Assembly: GCA_045545635.1 (NCBI GenBank)
Contig: JAZQBI010000145.1
Span: 1 to 9,306 of the forward strand
DNA: 9,306 nt
Direction: 5' to 3'
Source: RGIG8748 sp045545635
Lineage (GTDB): Bacteria; Bacillota; Clostridia; UMGS1810
Shown piece by piece: positions 1 through 7,000 of this stretch. Position 1 is the first letter of the stretch; each line of letters opens with the position of its first letter. The notes beneath the pieces were generated by a model. The model worked only from the letters and a program-made list of their open reading frames with translations, was not told where the DNA came from and did not search any database. A program made the position numbers and the translations under genes.

Positions 1-1
1 C

Positions 2-316
2 TGGAGGGGCGGAGGTATTGCAGAGTTTACATCCATAATACTCGGCAAGGAAAACGGCACAAAAAAGGAACAGCTAAAATTAGTTGCAGACGGCAAATAT
101 GATAAAGATTGCATCCTTATGATAGGCGATGCCATAGGTGATTTGGAAGCGGCAAAAAGCATCGATGCCCTGTTCTATCCCATTATCGCAGGCAAAGAAA
201 TCGCATCGTGGAAGCAATTCCACGATGAAGCTCTGCAAATGTTCTTTGACGGTAAATATGCAGGCGAATACGAAAATAAGCTTATTGATAATTTTTACTT
301 ATGTTTTGAAGAATAA
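2..316 (+). CDS. HAD-family hydrolase, C-terminal fragment (5' end outside window)
   Basis: The frame is open from the window edge to a TAA stop at 314-316, giving the last 104 residues of a longer protein. It contains a lysine-bearing stretch (TKKEQLKLV) followed about 20 residues later by MIGDAIGDLEAAK. These match motifs III and IV of the haloacid dehalogenase superfamily, in which the lysine stabilises the aspartyl-phosphate and the two motif IV aspartates bind Mg2+. The nucleophile motif DxDx and any cap domain would lie upstream of the window, so the substrate cannot be read. The family is mostly soluble phosphatases acting on small phosphorylated metabolites. The gene converges on the tRNA-Gly gene and shares a terminator with it. 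The superfamily call is good; a specific function is not supported. Confidence 0.8.
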   Translation, partial: WRGGGIAEFTSIILGKENGTKKEQLKLVADGKYDKDCILMIGDAIGDLEAAKSIDALFYPIIAGKEIASWKQFHDEALQMFFDGKYAGEYENKLIDNFYLCFEE

Positions 317-337
317 TATATAAACATAAATTTAACT

Positions 338-368
338 AAAAAAAGACATCCAACGGATGTCTTTTTTT
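338..368. terminator. Bidirectional intrinsic terminator between HAD hydrolase and tRNA-Gly
   Basis: A perfect 14-bp stem (338-351 with 355-368) closes a 3-nt AAC loop. The core is GACATCC/GGATGTC and is flanked by a 7-A tract on one side and a 7-T tract on the other. Each strand therefore ends in a U-run, so the element can stop the hydrolase transcript (+) and the tRNA transcript (-). Its edge base 368 is also the last A of the tRNA-encoded CCA end. Confidence 0.9.
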
Positions 369-442
369 GGAGCGGAAGACGAGATTCGAACTCGCGACGT
401 TCACCTTGGCAAGGTGACGCTCTACCACTGAGCCACTCCCGC
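368..442 (-). tRNA. tRNA-Gly (anticodon GCC)
   Basis: On the minus strand the gene begins GCGGGAG at 442, and this pairs with CTTCCGC at the 3' end with a single G-T wobble. The D-arm region reads GGCTCAGTGGTAGAGC. The anticodon stem TCACC/GGTGA closes the loop TTGCCAA, with anticodon GCC (glycine, codons GGC and GGU). The T-arm contains the canonical GTTCGAATC. The discriminator base is U and CCA is encoded (368-370). The cloverleaf is complete with no intron. The gene has its own consensus promoter (472-500) and a terminator starting directly at its 3' end, so it appears to be a single-gene transcription unit. Confidence 0.97.
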
Positions 443-471
443 AAACAATATTTATCTTTTCGATGGAAATA

Positions 472-500
472 ATTATAACACTAAATACAGGTTTTGTCAA
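472..500 (-). promoter_or_regulatory. Sigma-70/SigA promoter of tRNA-Gly
   Basis: Read on the minus strand, TTGACA (495-500) is followed by exactly 17 nt and then TATAAT (472-477). Both hexamers match the consensus in full. Transcription should start near 465, leaving about 22 nt of leader before the mature tRNA 5' end at 442. This fits a strong, constitutive stable-RNA promoter. Confidence 0.9.
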
Positions 501-514
501 GATAAAATTTTAAA

Positions 515-568
515 ATAAATTGTACACAACAAAATTTCATCAAACTGATTGACATTTGTACAATTTAT
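515..568. repeat. 12-bp perfect inverted repeat in the tRNA/atp divergent control region
   Basis: ATAAATTGTACA (515-526) is repeated as its exact reverse complement TGTACAATTTAT at 557-568, with 30 nt between the arms. Each arm contains the palindrome TGTACA. The right arm lies inside the 17-nt spacer of the atp promoter and the left arm lies behind the tRNA -35 box. Both predicted start sites point away from the repeat, so it is in neither transcript and would act as DNA, for example as an operator. No known regulator motif was recognised; a chance dyad in AT-rich sequence is possible. Confidence 0.55.
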
Positions 569-577
569 ATATATAAT
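549..577 (+). promoter_or_regulatory. Sigma-70/SigA promoter of the atp operon
   Basis: TTGACA (549-554), a 17-nt spacer and TATAAT (572-577) match the consensus in full. The start site is expected near 584, giving a leader of about 25 nt that holds the atpI ribosome binding site. No other convincing promoter was noticed before atpB, so all nine atp genes are probably read from here. Confidence 0.9.
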
Positions 578-595
578 TTAGAGTATATATTTTTT

Positions 596-601
596 GGGAG
601 A
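596..601 (+). promoter_or_regulatory. Ribosome binding site that sets the atpI start
   Basis: GGGAGA lies 7 nt before ATG 609. An alternative in-frame TTG at 594 would overlap this site and have no ribosome binding site of its own, so 609 is the preferred start. Confidence 0.75.
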
Positions 602-608
602 ATTTTCT

Positions 609-992
609 ATGAAGAAGCCGGGAAAAATTGTTATAAAAGAAACTTCATACATTTCTATATTTGAAATTATTTTCAGCATTGTACTACAAATTGTATTTAT
701 TTTAACCAATCATTGGGATTACACGGTTATATTAGGTAATATCCTTTCGGCTTTTCTGGCAGTCGGTAATTTTTTCTTTATGGGTGTTGCATTGGAAAAA
801 GCCGTATCGGAAAGCGAAAAACGAGCTCGTGCAATTGCAAAGATTTCGCAGACGATACGACAACTTGTTCTTTTTGTTGTTGCAGCACTAGGTGTAGTTC
901 TTCCCTACTTTAATAATTGGGCTGTTTTAGTACCTCTTTTTTTCCCAAGAATTGCTATATCGCTAAGACCGCTGTTTGGAAAAAATAAATAA
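609..992 (+). CDS. atpI: ATP synthase accessory subunit I (AtpI/UncI-like)
   Basis: This 127-aa, very hydrophobic protein has four likely membrane segments at about residues 15-33, 39-62, 83-101 and 104-119. A basic and acidic loop lies between the second and third (around 63-82, EKAVSESEKRARA). The pattern GNILSAFLAVGNFFFMG and the late FFPRIAI match my recollection of the ATP-synt_I family. Position supports it most strongly: first gene after the atp promoter and 30 nt before atpB, where atpI normally sits. AtpI is not part of the final enzyme; it is reported to help assemble the c-ring, and a role in Mg2+ supply has been proposed. Family sequence conservation is low, so the call rests on topology plus context. 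Confidence 0.85.
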   Translation: MKKPGKIVIKETSYISIFEIIFSIVLQIVFILTNHWDYTVILGNILSAFLAVGNFFFMGVALEKAVSESEKRARAIAKISQTIRQLVLFVVAALGVVLPYFNNWAVLVPLFFPRIAISLRPLFGKNK

Positions 993-1022
993 TAAATCTT
1001 CTTGTATCGGAGGTGATGATTT

Positions 1023-1913
1023 ATGAAAAAGCAAAGCAAAGTTTTTTTGGTAACTGACATCGTATATCTCACGATTATGATTCTACCAATACTTCTTGGC
1101 ATAATCATCAAGATTTTTACAACACCGCCGTCAGACGGCATTTCTATATCAGGTGCATTGATATTTTTTACAATACCAATGCCCATTCAAAATTTACCTA
1201 TTACGGAATCACAAGTTAATTCGTGGCTTGTCATTATTTCAATTCTGGGGCTATGCCTTTATCTAACGCACGGTCTCAACACAAAAAAACCTACCCGCAG
1301 GCAACACATTGCTGAGATGCTCGTTGAGCTGTGTGATAAAATGGTTATAGGAAATATGGGAGAATATTTTGCGGGATTTTCCCCGTTTATTGCCTCTATA
1401 TTGGCTCTGTCTGCTTTTTCAAGTCTTATAGCTCTTTGCGGACTGTATGCTCCTACTTCTGACATTAATATTGTTGGCGGATGGGCGATTCTTGTATTTG
1501 TGCTGATAACATATTATAAAATGAAGTGCGGACCTCTGATGTATATCAAGAGTTTTGCAGATCCGGTTCTTATGGCACCGCTTAATATAATAAGTGAATT
1601 TGCAACGCCGGTATCGATGGCTTTTCGTCACTACGGAAATGTTCTTTCAGGTTCTGTTATATCCGTTATGCTTGCAACGGGACTTGGCGGACTTTCAAAC
1701 ATTTTACTTGGCTGGCTCCCCGGTTTTCTTGGAGAGTTACCACTTCTAAGAATAGGTATCCCTGCCGTTTTGTCAATTTATTTTGATGTATTCAGCGGAG
1801 TGCTTCAGGCATATATATTTGCAATGCTGACAATGCTCTATGTTTCCGGAGGATTCCCTATTGAGGAATATTTTAAACGTAAATCAAAAAAAGCAAATAA
1901 ACAAACTATTTAA
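1023..1913 (+). CDS. atpB: F-type ATP synthase subunit a (Fo)
   Basis: This 296-aa integral membrane stator subunit provides the two half-channels through which the coupling ion reaches and leaves the c-ring. The essential arginine is visible as R202 in SMAFRHYGN, equivalent to E. coli R210, and the conserved late glutamine is Q262 in LQAYIFAMLTMLY. Hydrophobic stretches occur near residues 11-31, 66-84, 115-141, 148-166, 207-230 and 245-275. The position matching E. coli E219 (nine residues after the arginine) appears to be Ser211, which could reflect a different channel lining. The tail is strongly basic. A near-perfect GGAGGTGAT lies 5 nt before the ATG. Length is in the upper normal range. 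Identification is firm. Confidence 0.97.
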   Translation: MKKQSKVFLVTDIVYLTIMILPILLGIIIKIFTTPPSDGISISGALIFFTIPMPIQNLPITESQVNSWLVIISILGLCLYLTHGLNTKKPTRRQHIAEMLVELCDKMVIGNMGEYFAGFSPFIASILALSAFSSLIALCGLYAPTSDINIVGGWAILVFVLITYYKMKCGPLMYIKSFADPVLMAPLNIISEFATPVSMAFRHYGNVLSGSVISVMLATGLGGLSNILLGWLPGFLGELPLLRIGIPAVLSIYFDVFSGVLQAYIFAMLTMLYVSGGFPIEEYFKRKSKKANKQTI

Positions 1914-1934
1914 TTAATTTAGGAGGAATTTAAA

Positions 1935-2225
1935 ATGGAAATTGCTGTTGCTATTATTTTAGGATGTTGTGCACTTGGTGCCGGTACTGCCATGATCGCA
2001 GGTATCGGACCCGGTATTGGTGAAGGTAATGCTGTTGCAAAAGCCTGTGAAGCTATCGGACGCCAGCCCGAATGCAAAGGCGATGTAACATCTACAATGC
2101 TTATGGGTTGTGCGATTGCAGAAACAACAGGTCTTTATGCACTTATCATTGCAATACTTCTTCTTTTTGTAACACCCGGAATGTTTGTGGATATCTTGAC
2201 AGAAACTTTAAAAATTTTAGGCTGA
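1935..2225 (+). CDS. atpE: F-type ATP synthase subunit c (Fo rotor ring), two-carboxylate type
   Basis: This 96-aa protein forms a hairpin of two membrane helices (about 3-40 and 52-85) around the conserved polar loop GRQPE (42-46). Many copies form the rotor ring that carries ions through Fo. The glycine-rich first helix (AGIGPGIGEG) and ion-binding second helix (GCAIAETTGLYALI) are diagnostic. The essential carboxylate is Glu63. A second one, Glu30, occupies the position of Gln32 in the Ilyobacter/Propionigenium Na+ rings. Thr64, Thr65 and Tyr68 align with Ser66, Thr67 and Tyr70 there. This suggests Na+ coupling of the two-carboxylate type described for Fusobacterium; that is inference. Five cysteines (11, 12, 38, 47, 59) are unusual. 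A strong AGGAGGAATT site fits the high copy number needed. Confidence 0.98.
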   Translation: MEIAVAIILGCCALGAGTAMIAGIGPGIGEGNAVAKACEAIGRQPECKGDVTSTMLMGCAIAETTGLYALIIAILLLFVTPGMFVDILTETLKILG

Positions 2226-2250
2226 TACAGTATTAAGGATGTGAAAATTT

Positions 2251-2757
2251 ATGCAATCTCTGGATGTCATTTCTGTAAATATCTGGAATATTCTGATATC
2301 CCTTGCCAATCTCCTGATACTTTTTCTTATTATTAAAAAGTTTCTTTATAATCCTGTAAAAAATGTTCTGGCAAAAAGACAGAGCGAGGTGGATTCTGTT
2401 TACTCATCTGCCGATGAGGCAAACCGAAACGCTCAGGAAAACAAAGAAAAATGGGAAACAAAGCTTAATTCTGCTTCTCAAAAAGCCGATGAACTCATTC
2501 AGGAAGCTGCAAACAAAGCAGAACTCAGAGGAGACAAGATTATTTCCGACGCTAAGGAAAAAGCAGAAAGTATACTCCGTCAGGCAGAATCCGAAGCTGA
2601 TCTTCAGCTCAAGAAAGCACAAGCCGGAATTAAAACAGAAATTGTTAATATATCCGCACTGCTTACGGAAAAAATGCTCAATCGTGAAATCAATACAGAA
2701 GATCACCGTGCTTTGATAGATTCTGTTATTGACAATATAGGTGATACCAATGACTGA
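2251..2757 (+). CDS. atpF: F-type ATP synthase subunit b (Fo peripheral stalk)
   Basis: This 168-aa protein has one N-terminal membrane helix (about residues 9-29) followed by a long, highly charged, alanine- and glutamate-rich helix (about 35-145). That layout is expected of the b subunit, which dimerises as a right-handed coiled coil and links the membrane part to delta and alpha so F1 does not spin with the rotor. Only one b-type gene is present, so a homodimer is likely and no b' subunit is encoded here. Length is normal. It starts 25 nt after atpE behind a modest AAGGATGTG site and overlaps atpH by 8 nt, suggesting translational coupling. Confidence 0.95.
   Translation: MQSLDVISVNIWNILISLANLLILFLIIKKFLYNPVKNVLAKRQSEVDSVYSSADEANRNAQENKEKWETKLNSASQKADELIQEAANKAELRGDKIISDAKEKAESILRQAESEADLQLKKAQAGIKTEIVNISALLTEKMLNREINTEDHRALIDSVIDNIGDTND
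2739..2745 (+). promoter_or_regulatory. Ribosome binding site that sets the atpH start, inside atpF
   Basis: AGGTGAT lies 4 nt before ATG 2750, similar to the GGTGAT cores before atpB and atpG. An in-frame GTG at 2741 falls inside the site and the ATG at 2759 is 13 nt away, so 2750 is the best start. Confidence 0.65.
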
Positions 2758-3280
2758 AATGAATAGAGAGTACGGCACTGCCCTTTTTATGCTTGCAAAA
2801 GAGCTCGGTGTCGAAAATGAGTATGTACTCGCTCTGGAATGTGTGGAGGAAGTGTTTGACGGCAATCCTCAGTATCTTGATTTTCTTTCATCTCCAAATA
2901 TATCAATAGACGAAAGATTATCTGCACTTGAAACTGCTTTCAAAGATTCAGTACCTCGGAATGTCCTTTCATTTGTTCAGCTTTTGTGTGAAAAAGGACG
3001 TATCAATTCTCTTAAGGGCTCAATTGAGGAATACAAAAAGCTTCTCGATGCACAAAATAAAGTTTCCACAGCATTAGTAACGAGTGCCGTGGAGCTAAAT
3101 GATAATGAAAAAGAAAAGCTACAGTACAAGCTTGAAATTAAAACAGGACATTCTGTTATTTTGGAGTGTCGTGTTGACAGCTCAATAATGGGAGGAATAC
3201 TTGTAGAGATTGATGGTAAGACCATTGATGCCACTCTTAAGAACCGCCTCCATGAAGTAAAGGATGTGATATCACAATGA
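2750..3280 (+). CDS. atpH: F-type ATP synthase subunit delta (F1, OSCP-like)
   Basis: This 176-aa soluble protein matches the delta/OSCP family. The N-terminal helical domain opens with the typical REYGTALFMLAKE (Y-x-x-AL-F pattern). The C-terminal part holds the conserved signature VDSSIMGGILVEIDGKTID followed by a final helix ending near ISQ. Delta sits on top of the alpha3-beta3 head and fastens it to the b dimer. The gene overlaps atpF by 8 nt at its start and atpA by 4 nt (ATGA) at its end, so stator and catalytic subunits are likely translationally coupled. Length is usual for the family. Confidence 0.94.
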   Translation: MTEMNREYGTALFMLAKELGVENEYVLALECVEEVFDGNPQYLDFLSSPNISIDERLSALETAFKDSVPRNVLSFVQLLCEKGRINSLKGSIEEYKKLLDAQNKVSTALVTSAVELNDNEKEKLQYKLEIKTGHSVILECRVDSSIMGGILVEIDGKTIDATLKNRLHEVKDVISQ

Positions 3281-4770
3281 CTTCAAGACCAGAAGAAATC
3301 AGCAGTATAATAAAAGAACAGATAAAAAACTATAAATCTCGTATTGAAATGAAAGAAACCGGAAGTGTAATACTTGTAGGTGACGGTATTGCAAGAGTCT
3401 ACGGTTTGCGTGATTGTATGTCAAGTGAGCTTCTTGAATTTGATGACGGAAGCTATGGTATGGCACAGAATCTTGAAGAGGAAACTGTGTCAGTTGCACT
3501 ATTGTCTGATAATAACGCTATCCGTGAAGGAACAACAGTTAAACGAACAGGAAAAGTTCTTTCTGTGCCTGTAGGTGATGCACTCCTCGGAAGAGTTGTT
3601 GATGCATTGGGACAGCCTATTGACGGCAAAGGACCGATTTCGTCAACAGAAAGTCGACCAATTGAATCGGAGGCACCGGGTATCATAGAAAGACAAAGTG
3701 TTTCTGTACCTCTCCAGACAGGTATAAAAGCTATTGATAGTATGATACCTATAGGCAGAGGCCAAAGAGAGCTTATAATCGGTGACAGACAAACCGGAAA
3801 AACAGAAATTGCCATTGATACAATAATTAATCAAAAAAATACCGGTGTAATCTGTATATATGTTGCTATCGGGCAGAAAAACACTTCTGTTGTACAGCTT
3901 GCAAATGAGCTTAAAAGAAACGGTGCAATGGATTATACCATCATCGTTTCCGCATCAGCATCGGAATCAGCACCGCTTCAGTATGTTGCTCCATATTCCG
4001 GTTGTGCTATGGCGGAATATTTCAGAGAAAAAGGTAAAGATGTTCTCATAATTTATGATGATCTTTCCAAGCACGCTGTTGCTTATCGTGCTCTCTCCCT
4101 CCTTATACGTCGTCCTCCGGGCCGTGAAGCATACCCCGGTGATGTTTTCTATCTTCATTCCCGTCTTCTGGAACGAGCGGCTTGTGTGTCAAAAGAATAC
4201 GGTGGCGGATCAATTACTGCACTTCCTATAGTTGAAACCCAGGCAGGCGATGTATCCGCATACATTCCCACAAATGTCATTTCAATTACAGACGGTCAGA
4301 TTTTTCTTGAAACTGAACTTTTCCATTCAGGAATTATGCCTGCTATTAATCCCGGTATATCTGTTAGCCGTGTTGGCGGTTCAGCTCAGTTAAAAGCAAT
4401 GAAAAAAGTGTCCGGAGAGCTCAAACTGTTGTATTCTCAATACAGAGAGCTTCAATCATTCGCACAGTTTGGAAGTGATCTCGATTCCGATACCAAAGCG
4501 CGTCTTGCACTTGGAGAGCGCATTGTTGAAGTTTTGAAACAAGGTAGAAATGCACCAATAAGAGTTGGATGTCAGGTAGCTATTGTTTATGCTGTTATAA
4601 ATGGTTACTTAGATAGTGTACCTGTTAATAAGGTAAAGGAATACGAAGCCGAACTATATGAAAAGCTCGAAAACAAATACAACGAGCTTCTTGTCAGATT
4701 CGAGAGCGGATTTTACGAAGAAAGTGATATTGATAATCTAAAAAAAGCCTTACAGGAAATGCAGAGGTGA
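3277..4770 (+). CDS. atpA: F-type ATP synthase subunit alpha (F1)
   Basis: This 497-aa non-catalytic nucleotide-binding subunit alternates with beta in the F1 head. The order is an N-terminal beta-barrel (about 25-95), a central nucleotide-binding domain and a C-terminal helical bundle. The P-loop is GDRQTGKT (169-176) with Lys175. Walker B is VLIIYDD with Asp261. The family signature PAINPGISVS is followed by the arginine finger Arg365 (SRVGGSAQ), which reaches into the catalytic site of beta. Length is slightly under the usual 500-513. The start overlaps the atpH stop (ATGA), with GGATGTGAT 6 nt upstream. No defect was seen. Confidence 0.99.
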   Translation: MTSRPEEISSIIKEQIKNYKSRIEMKETGSVILVGDGIARVYGLRDCMSSELLEFDDGSYGMAQNLEEETVSVALLSDNNAIREGTTVKRTGKVLSVPVGDALLGRVVDALGQPIDGKGPISSTESRPIESEAPGIIERQSVSVPLQTGIKAIDSMIPIGRGQRELIIGDRQTGKTEIAIDTIINQKNTGVICIYVAIGQKNTSVVQLANELKRNGAMDYTIIVSASASESAPLQYVAPYSGCAMAEYFREKGKDVLIIYDDLSKHAVAYRALSLLIRRPPGREAYPGDVFYLHSRLLERAACVSKEYGGGSITALPIVETQAGDVSAYIPTNVISITDGQIFLETELFHSGIMPAINPGISVSRVGGSAQLKAMKKVSGELKLLYSQYRELQSFAQFGSDLDSDTKARLALGERIVEVLKQGRNAPIRVGCQVAIVYAVINGYLDSVPVNKVKEYEAELYEKLENKYNELLVRFESGFYEESDIDNLKKALQEMQR

Positions 4771-4775
4771 TGTAA

Positions 4776-5588
4776 ATGGGTGCAAACACTAAGCAACTTC
4801 GTACCCGAATCAAAAGCGTCAACTCTACCCTTCACCTTACAAAAGCAATGGGACTTGTCGCTTCTTCAAAAATTCGTCGTGCAACCGATGCTATGAATAA
4901 AAGTCGTGAATACTCAAAATCTCTTATTGAACTCATCGAAACACTGACCTTATCACCCGAATGTGATAAAAGTCCTTTCCTTACTGAAAAAAATGATAAA
5001 CCACGAATGAAAATCATTGTTATCGCCGGAGATAGGGGTCTCGCAGGAGGATACAATGCAAACATTTTCAGATTAGCCAAAGAGTATTCAGATGCAGAAT
5101 TTATTGCTATCGGAAAAAGAGCGGTAGACCGATTTGGCGGTCAGATGCTCTATGCAGAGAATTTTTGCTATGATGATGCACTTAATATGGCAAAAAAACT
5201 TTGTGAAGACTTTCGGAATAACAACTACGATTCACTAGGTATAATCAGTACAAAATATGTTTCTATGCTTACTCAGGAACCGTACTACACAGAAATTCTT
5301 CCACTCAAAAAAAATCCGGATTCAAAGCCTACCGGAGTTGTTTTCGAACCTGATGAAGCCACAATATTACAGGTGGCTATAGGTGAATATGTGGCAGGGC
5401 TAATCGTTTCCCATGTAAGAGAAAGTTTTGCATGTGAAATAGCATCCAGAAGAAATGCGATGGATTCTGCAGGAAAGAATGCACAGGAAATGATAGATAA
5501 CCTGCAATTGGAATACAATCGTGCAAGACAGGGTGCAATTACTCAGGAACTCACAGAAATTGTTGCCGGAAGCGGCTCTGTGAATTAA
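4776..5588 (+). CDS. atpG: F-type ATP synthase subunit gamma (F1 central stalk)
   Basis: This 270-aa rotor shaft connects the c-ring to the alternating catalytic sites. The conserved N-terminal helix (residues 5-32, with TKAMGLVASSKIRRA) and C-terminal helix (ending with NRARQGAITQELTEIVAG) together form the coiled coil that turns inside alpha3-beta3. The central Rossmann-like region carries IIVIAGDRGLAGGYNANIF, highly typical of gamma. It is somewhat shorter than the common 285-290 aa, with the difference in the middle domain rather than in either end helix. The ribosome binding site AGAGGTGAT overlaps the atpA stop codon and the start lies 5 nt after that stop. Confidence 0.97.
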   Translation: MGANTKQLRTRIKSVNSTLHLTKAMGLVASSKIRRATDAMNKSREYSKSLIELIETLTLSPECDKSPFLTEKNDKPRMKIIVIAGDRGLAGGYNANIFRLAKEYSDAEFIAIGKRAVDRFGGQMLYAENFCYDDALNMAKKLCEDFRNNNYDSLGIISTKYVSMLTQEPYYTEILPLKKNPDSKPTGVVFEPDEATILQVAIGEYVAGLIVSHVRESFACEIASRRNAMDSAGKNAQEMIDNLQLEYNRARQGAITQELTEIVAGSGSVN

Positions 5589-5603
5589 AAGGAGGAAAGA
5601 AAA

Positions 5604-6998
5604 ATGTCTGAAATAGCAACCGGCAGTGTAAGTCAGGTTATGGGACCTGTTGTCGATGTTCGTTTTGAGCAAGGAACACTGCCTGCAATATATAATGCAC
5701 TTACAATGCCTATCGGGGATAGAGTCCTCACCGTAGAAGTTGCTCAGCATATAGGCGACAACACTGCTCGTTGTATCGCAATGGCTTCTACCGATGGTCT
5801 CAGAAGAGGAACACCCGTAACAGACACCGGAAGTGCAATAGCTGTACCGGTCGGAAAAGAAACACTAGGTAGAATTTTTAATGTTTTGGGAAATCCCGTT
5901 GATAATAAACCGGCACCTCAAAATACTCCCCTATGGAACATTCATAGGGAAGCACCTGAATATGATGAGCTCTCCCCTTCTACCGAAATTCTTGAAACAG
6001 GAATAAAGGTTATTGACCTTATATGTCCCTATTCCAAAGGCGGAAAAATTGGTCTTTTTGGCGGTGCAGGAGTTGGCAAAACAGTTCTCATAATGGAACT
6101 TATAAATAACATTGCCAAAGAACACGGTGGACTCTCTGTGTTTACCGGTGTTGGAGAAAGAACCCGAGAGGGAAACGACTTGTATAACGAGATGATGGAA
6201 TCCGGAGTTCTAAAAAACACAACCCTAGTGTACGGACAGATGAATGAACCACCCGGAGCAAGAATGAGAGTCGGACTTTCCGGACTTACCATGGCAGAGT
6301 ATTTCCGTGATGAAGAAGGTCAGGATGTACTGCTCTTTATTGACAATATCTTCCGCTTTACTCAGGCAGGCTCAGAAGTGTCTGCACTTTTGGGAAGAAT
6401 GCCGTCAGCAGTTGGATATCAGCCTACACTTGCAACCGAAATGGGTGCATTGCAGGAAAGAATAACATCTACCAAAAAAGGATCAATCACATCAATTCAG
6501 GCAGTATACGTTCCTGCCGATGACCTTACAGACCCTGCGCCTGCAACAACCTTTGCTCATCTTGATGCTACCACTGTTCTATCAAGAGGTATAGCATCAC
6601 AGGGTATTTATCCTGCAGTTGATCCTCTCGAATCAACAAGCCGTATGCTTTCGCCCGAAACCCTTGGCGAGGAACACTACAGTGTTGCCAGAGAGGTACA
6701 ACGAATACTCCAACGTTATCAGGAGCTTATGGATATAATAGCAATTATGGGTATGGACGAACTCTCTGATGAGGATAAACTACTTGTACAAAGAGCCAGA
6801 AAAATTCAAAGATTTCTTTCACAACCCTTTACTGTTTCGGAAAAGTTTACTGGTATAGAAGGAACTTATGTTCCCCTTTCTGAAACAATCAGAGGATTTA
6901 AAGAAATTTGCGAAGGTAAACATGATGACCTTCCGGAGTCTGCTTTCCTGTTTGCAGGAACGATAGATGATGTTATAGAAAAGGCGAAAGGAATGTAA
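5604..6998 (+). CDS. atpD: F-type ATP synthase subunit beta (F1 catalytic)
   Basis: This 464-aa catalytic subunit makes ATP from ADP and phosphate. The P-loop GGAGVGKT spans 153-160 (Lys159, Thr160). The catalytic glutamate is Glu185 in VGERTREGND, and Walker B is VLLFID with Asp247. The signature PAVDPLESTS is intact, and the DELSEED-type lever that contacts gamma reads DELSDED (385-391). The N-terminal barrel and C-terminal helical domain are complete, and length is typical. It has one of the strongest ribosome binding sites in the operon (AAGGAGGAAAG before ATG 5604), 15 nt after atpG. Confidence 0.99.
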   Translation: MSEIATGSVSQVMGPVVDVRFEQGTLPAIYNALTMPIGDRVLTVEVAQHIGDNTARCIAMASTDGLRRGTPVTDTGSAIAVPVGKETLGRIFNVLGNPVDNKPAPQNTPLWNIHREAPEYDELSPSTEILETGIKVIDLICPYSKGGKIGLFGGAGVGKTVLIMELINNIAKEHGGLSVFTGVGERTREGNDLYNEMMESGVLKNTTLVYGQMNEPPGARMRVGLSGLTMAEYFRDEEGQDVLLFIDNIFRFTQAGSEVSALLGRMPSAVGYQPTLATEMGALQERITSTKKGSITSIQAVYVPADDLTDPAPATTFAHLDATTVLSRGIASQGIYPAVDPLESTSRMLSPETLGEEHYSVAREVQRILQRYQELMDIIAIMGMDELSDEDKLLVQRARKIQRFLSQPFTVSEKFTGIEGTYVPLSETIRGFKEICEGKHDDLPESAFLFAGTIDDVIEKAKGM

Positions 6999-7000
6999 AT

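Noticed and set aside
515..568. Riboswitch or attenuator leader for the atp operon
   Set aside because: The inverted repeat is upstream of the predicted start site near 584, and the remaining leader of about 25 nt is too short for such an element.
594..608. TTG start five codons upstream of atpI ATG
   Set aside because: The upstream codons overlap the GGGAG ribosome binding site that serves ATG 609, and no other binding site precedes TTG 594.
2404..2865. 153-aa minus-strand open frame
   Set aside because: It lies antisense to atpF and atpH, both clearly coding, and its translation is rich in Cys, Phe and Ser with no recognisable domain.
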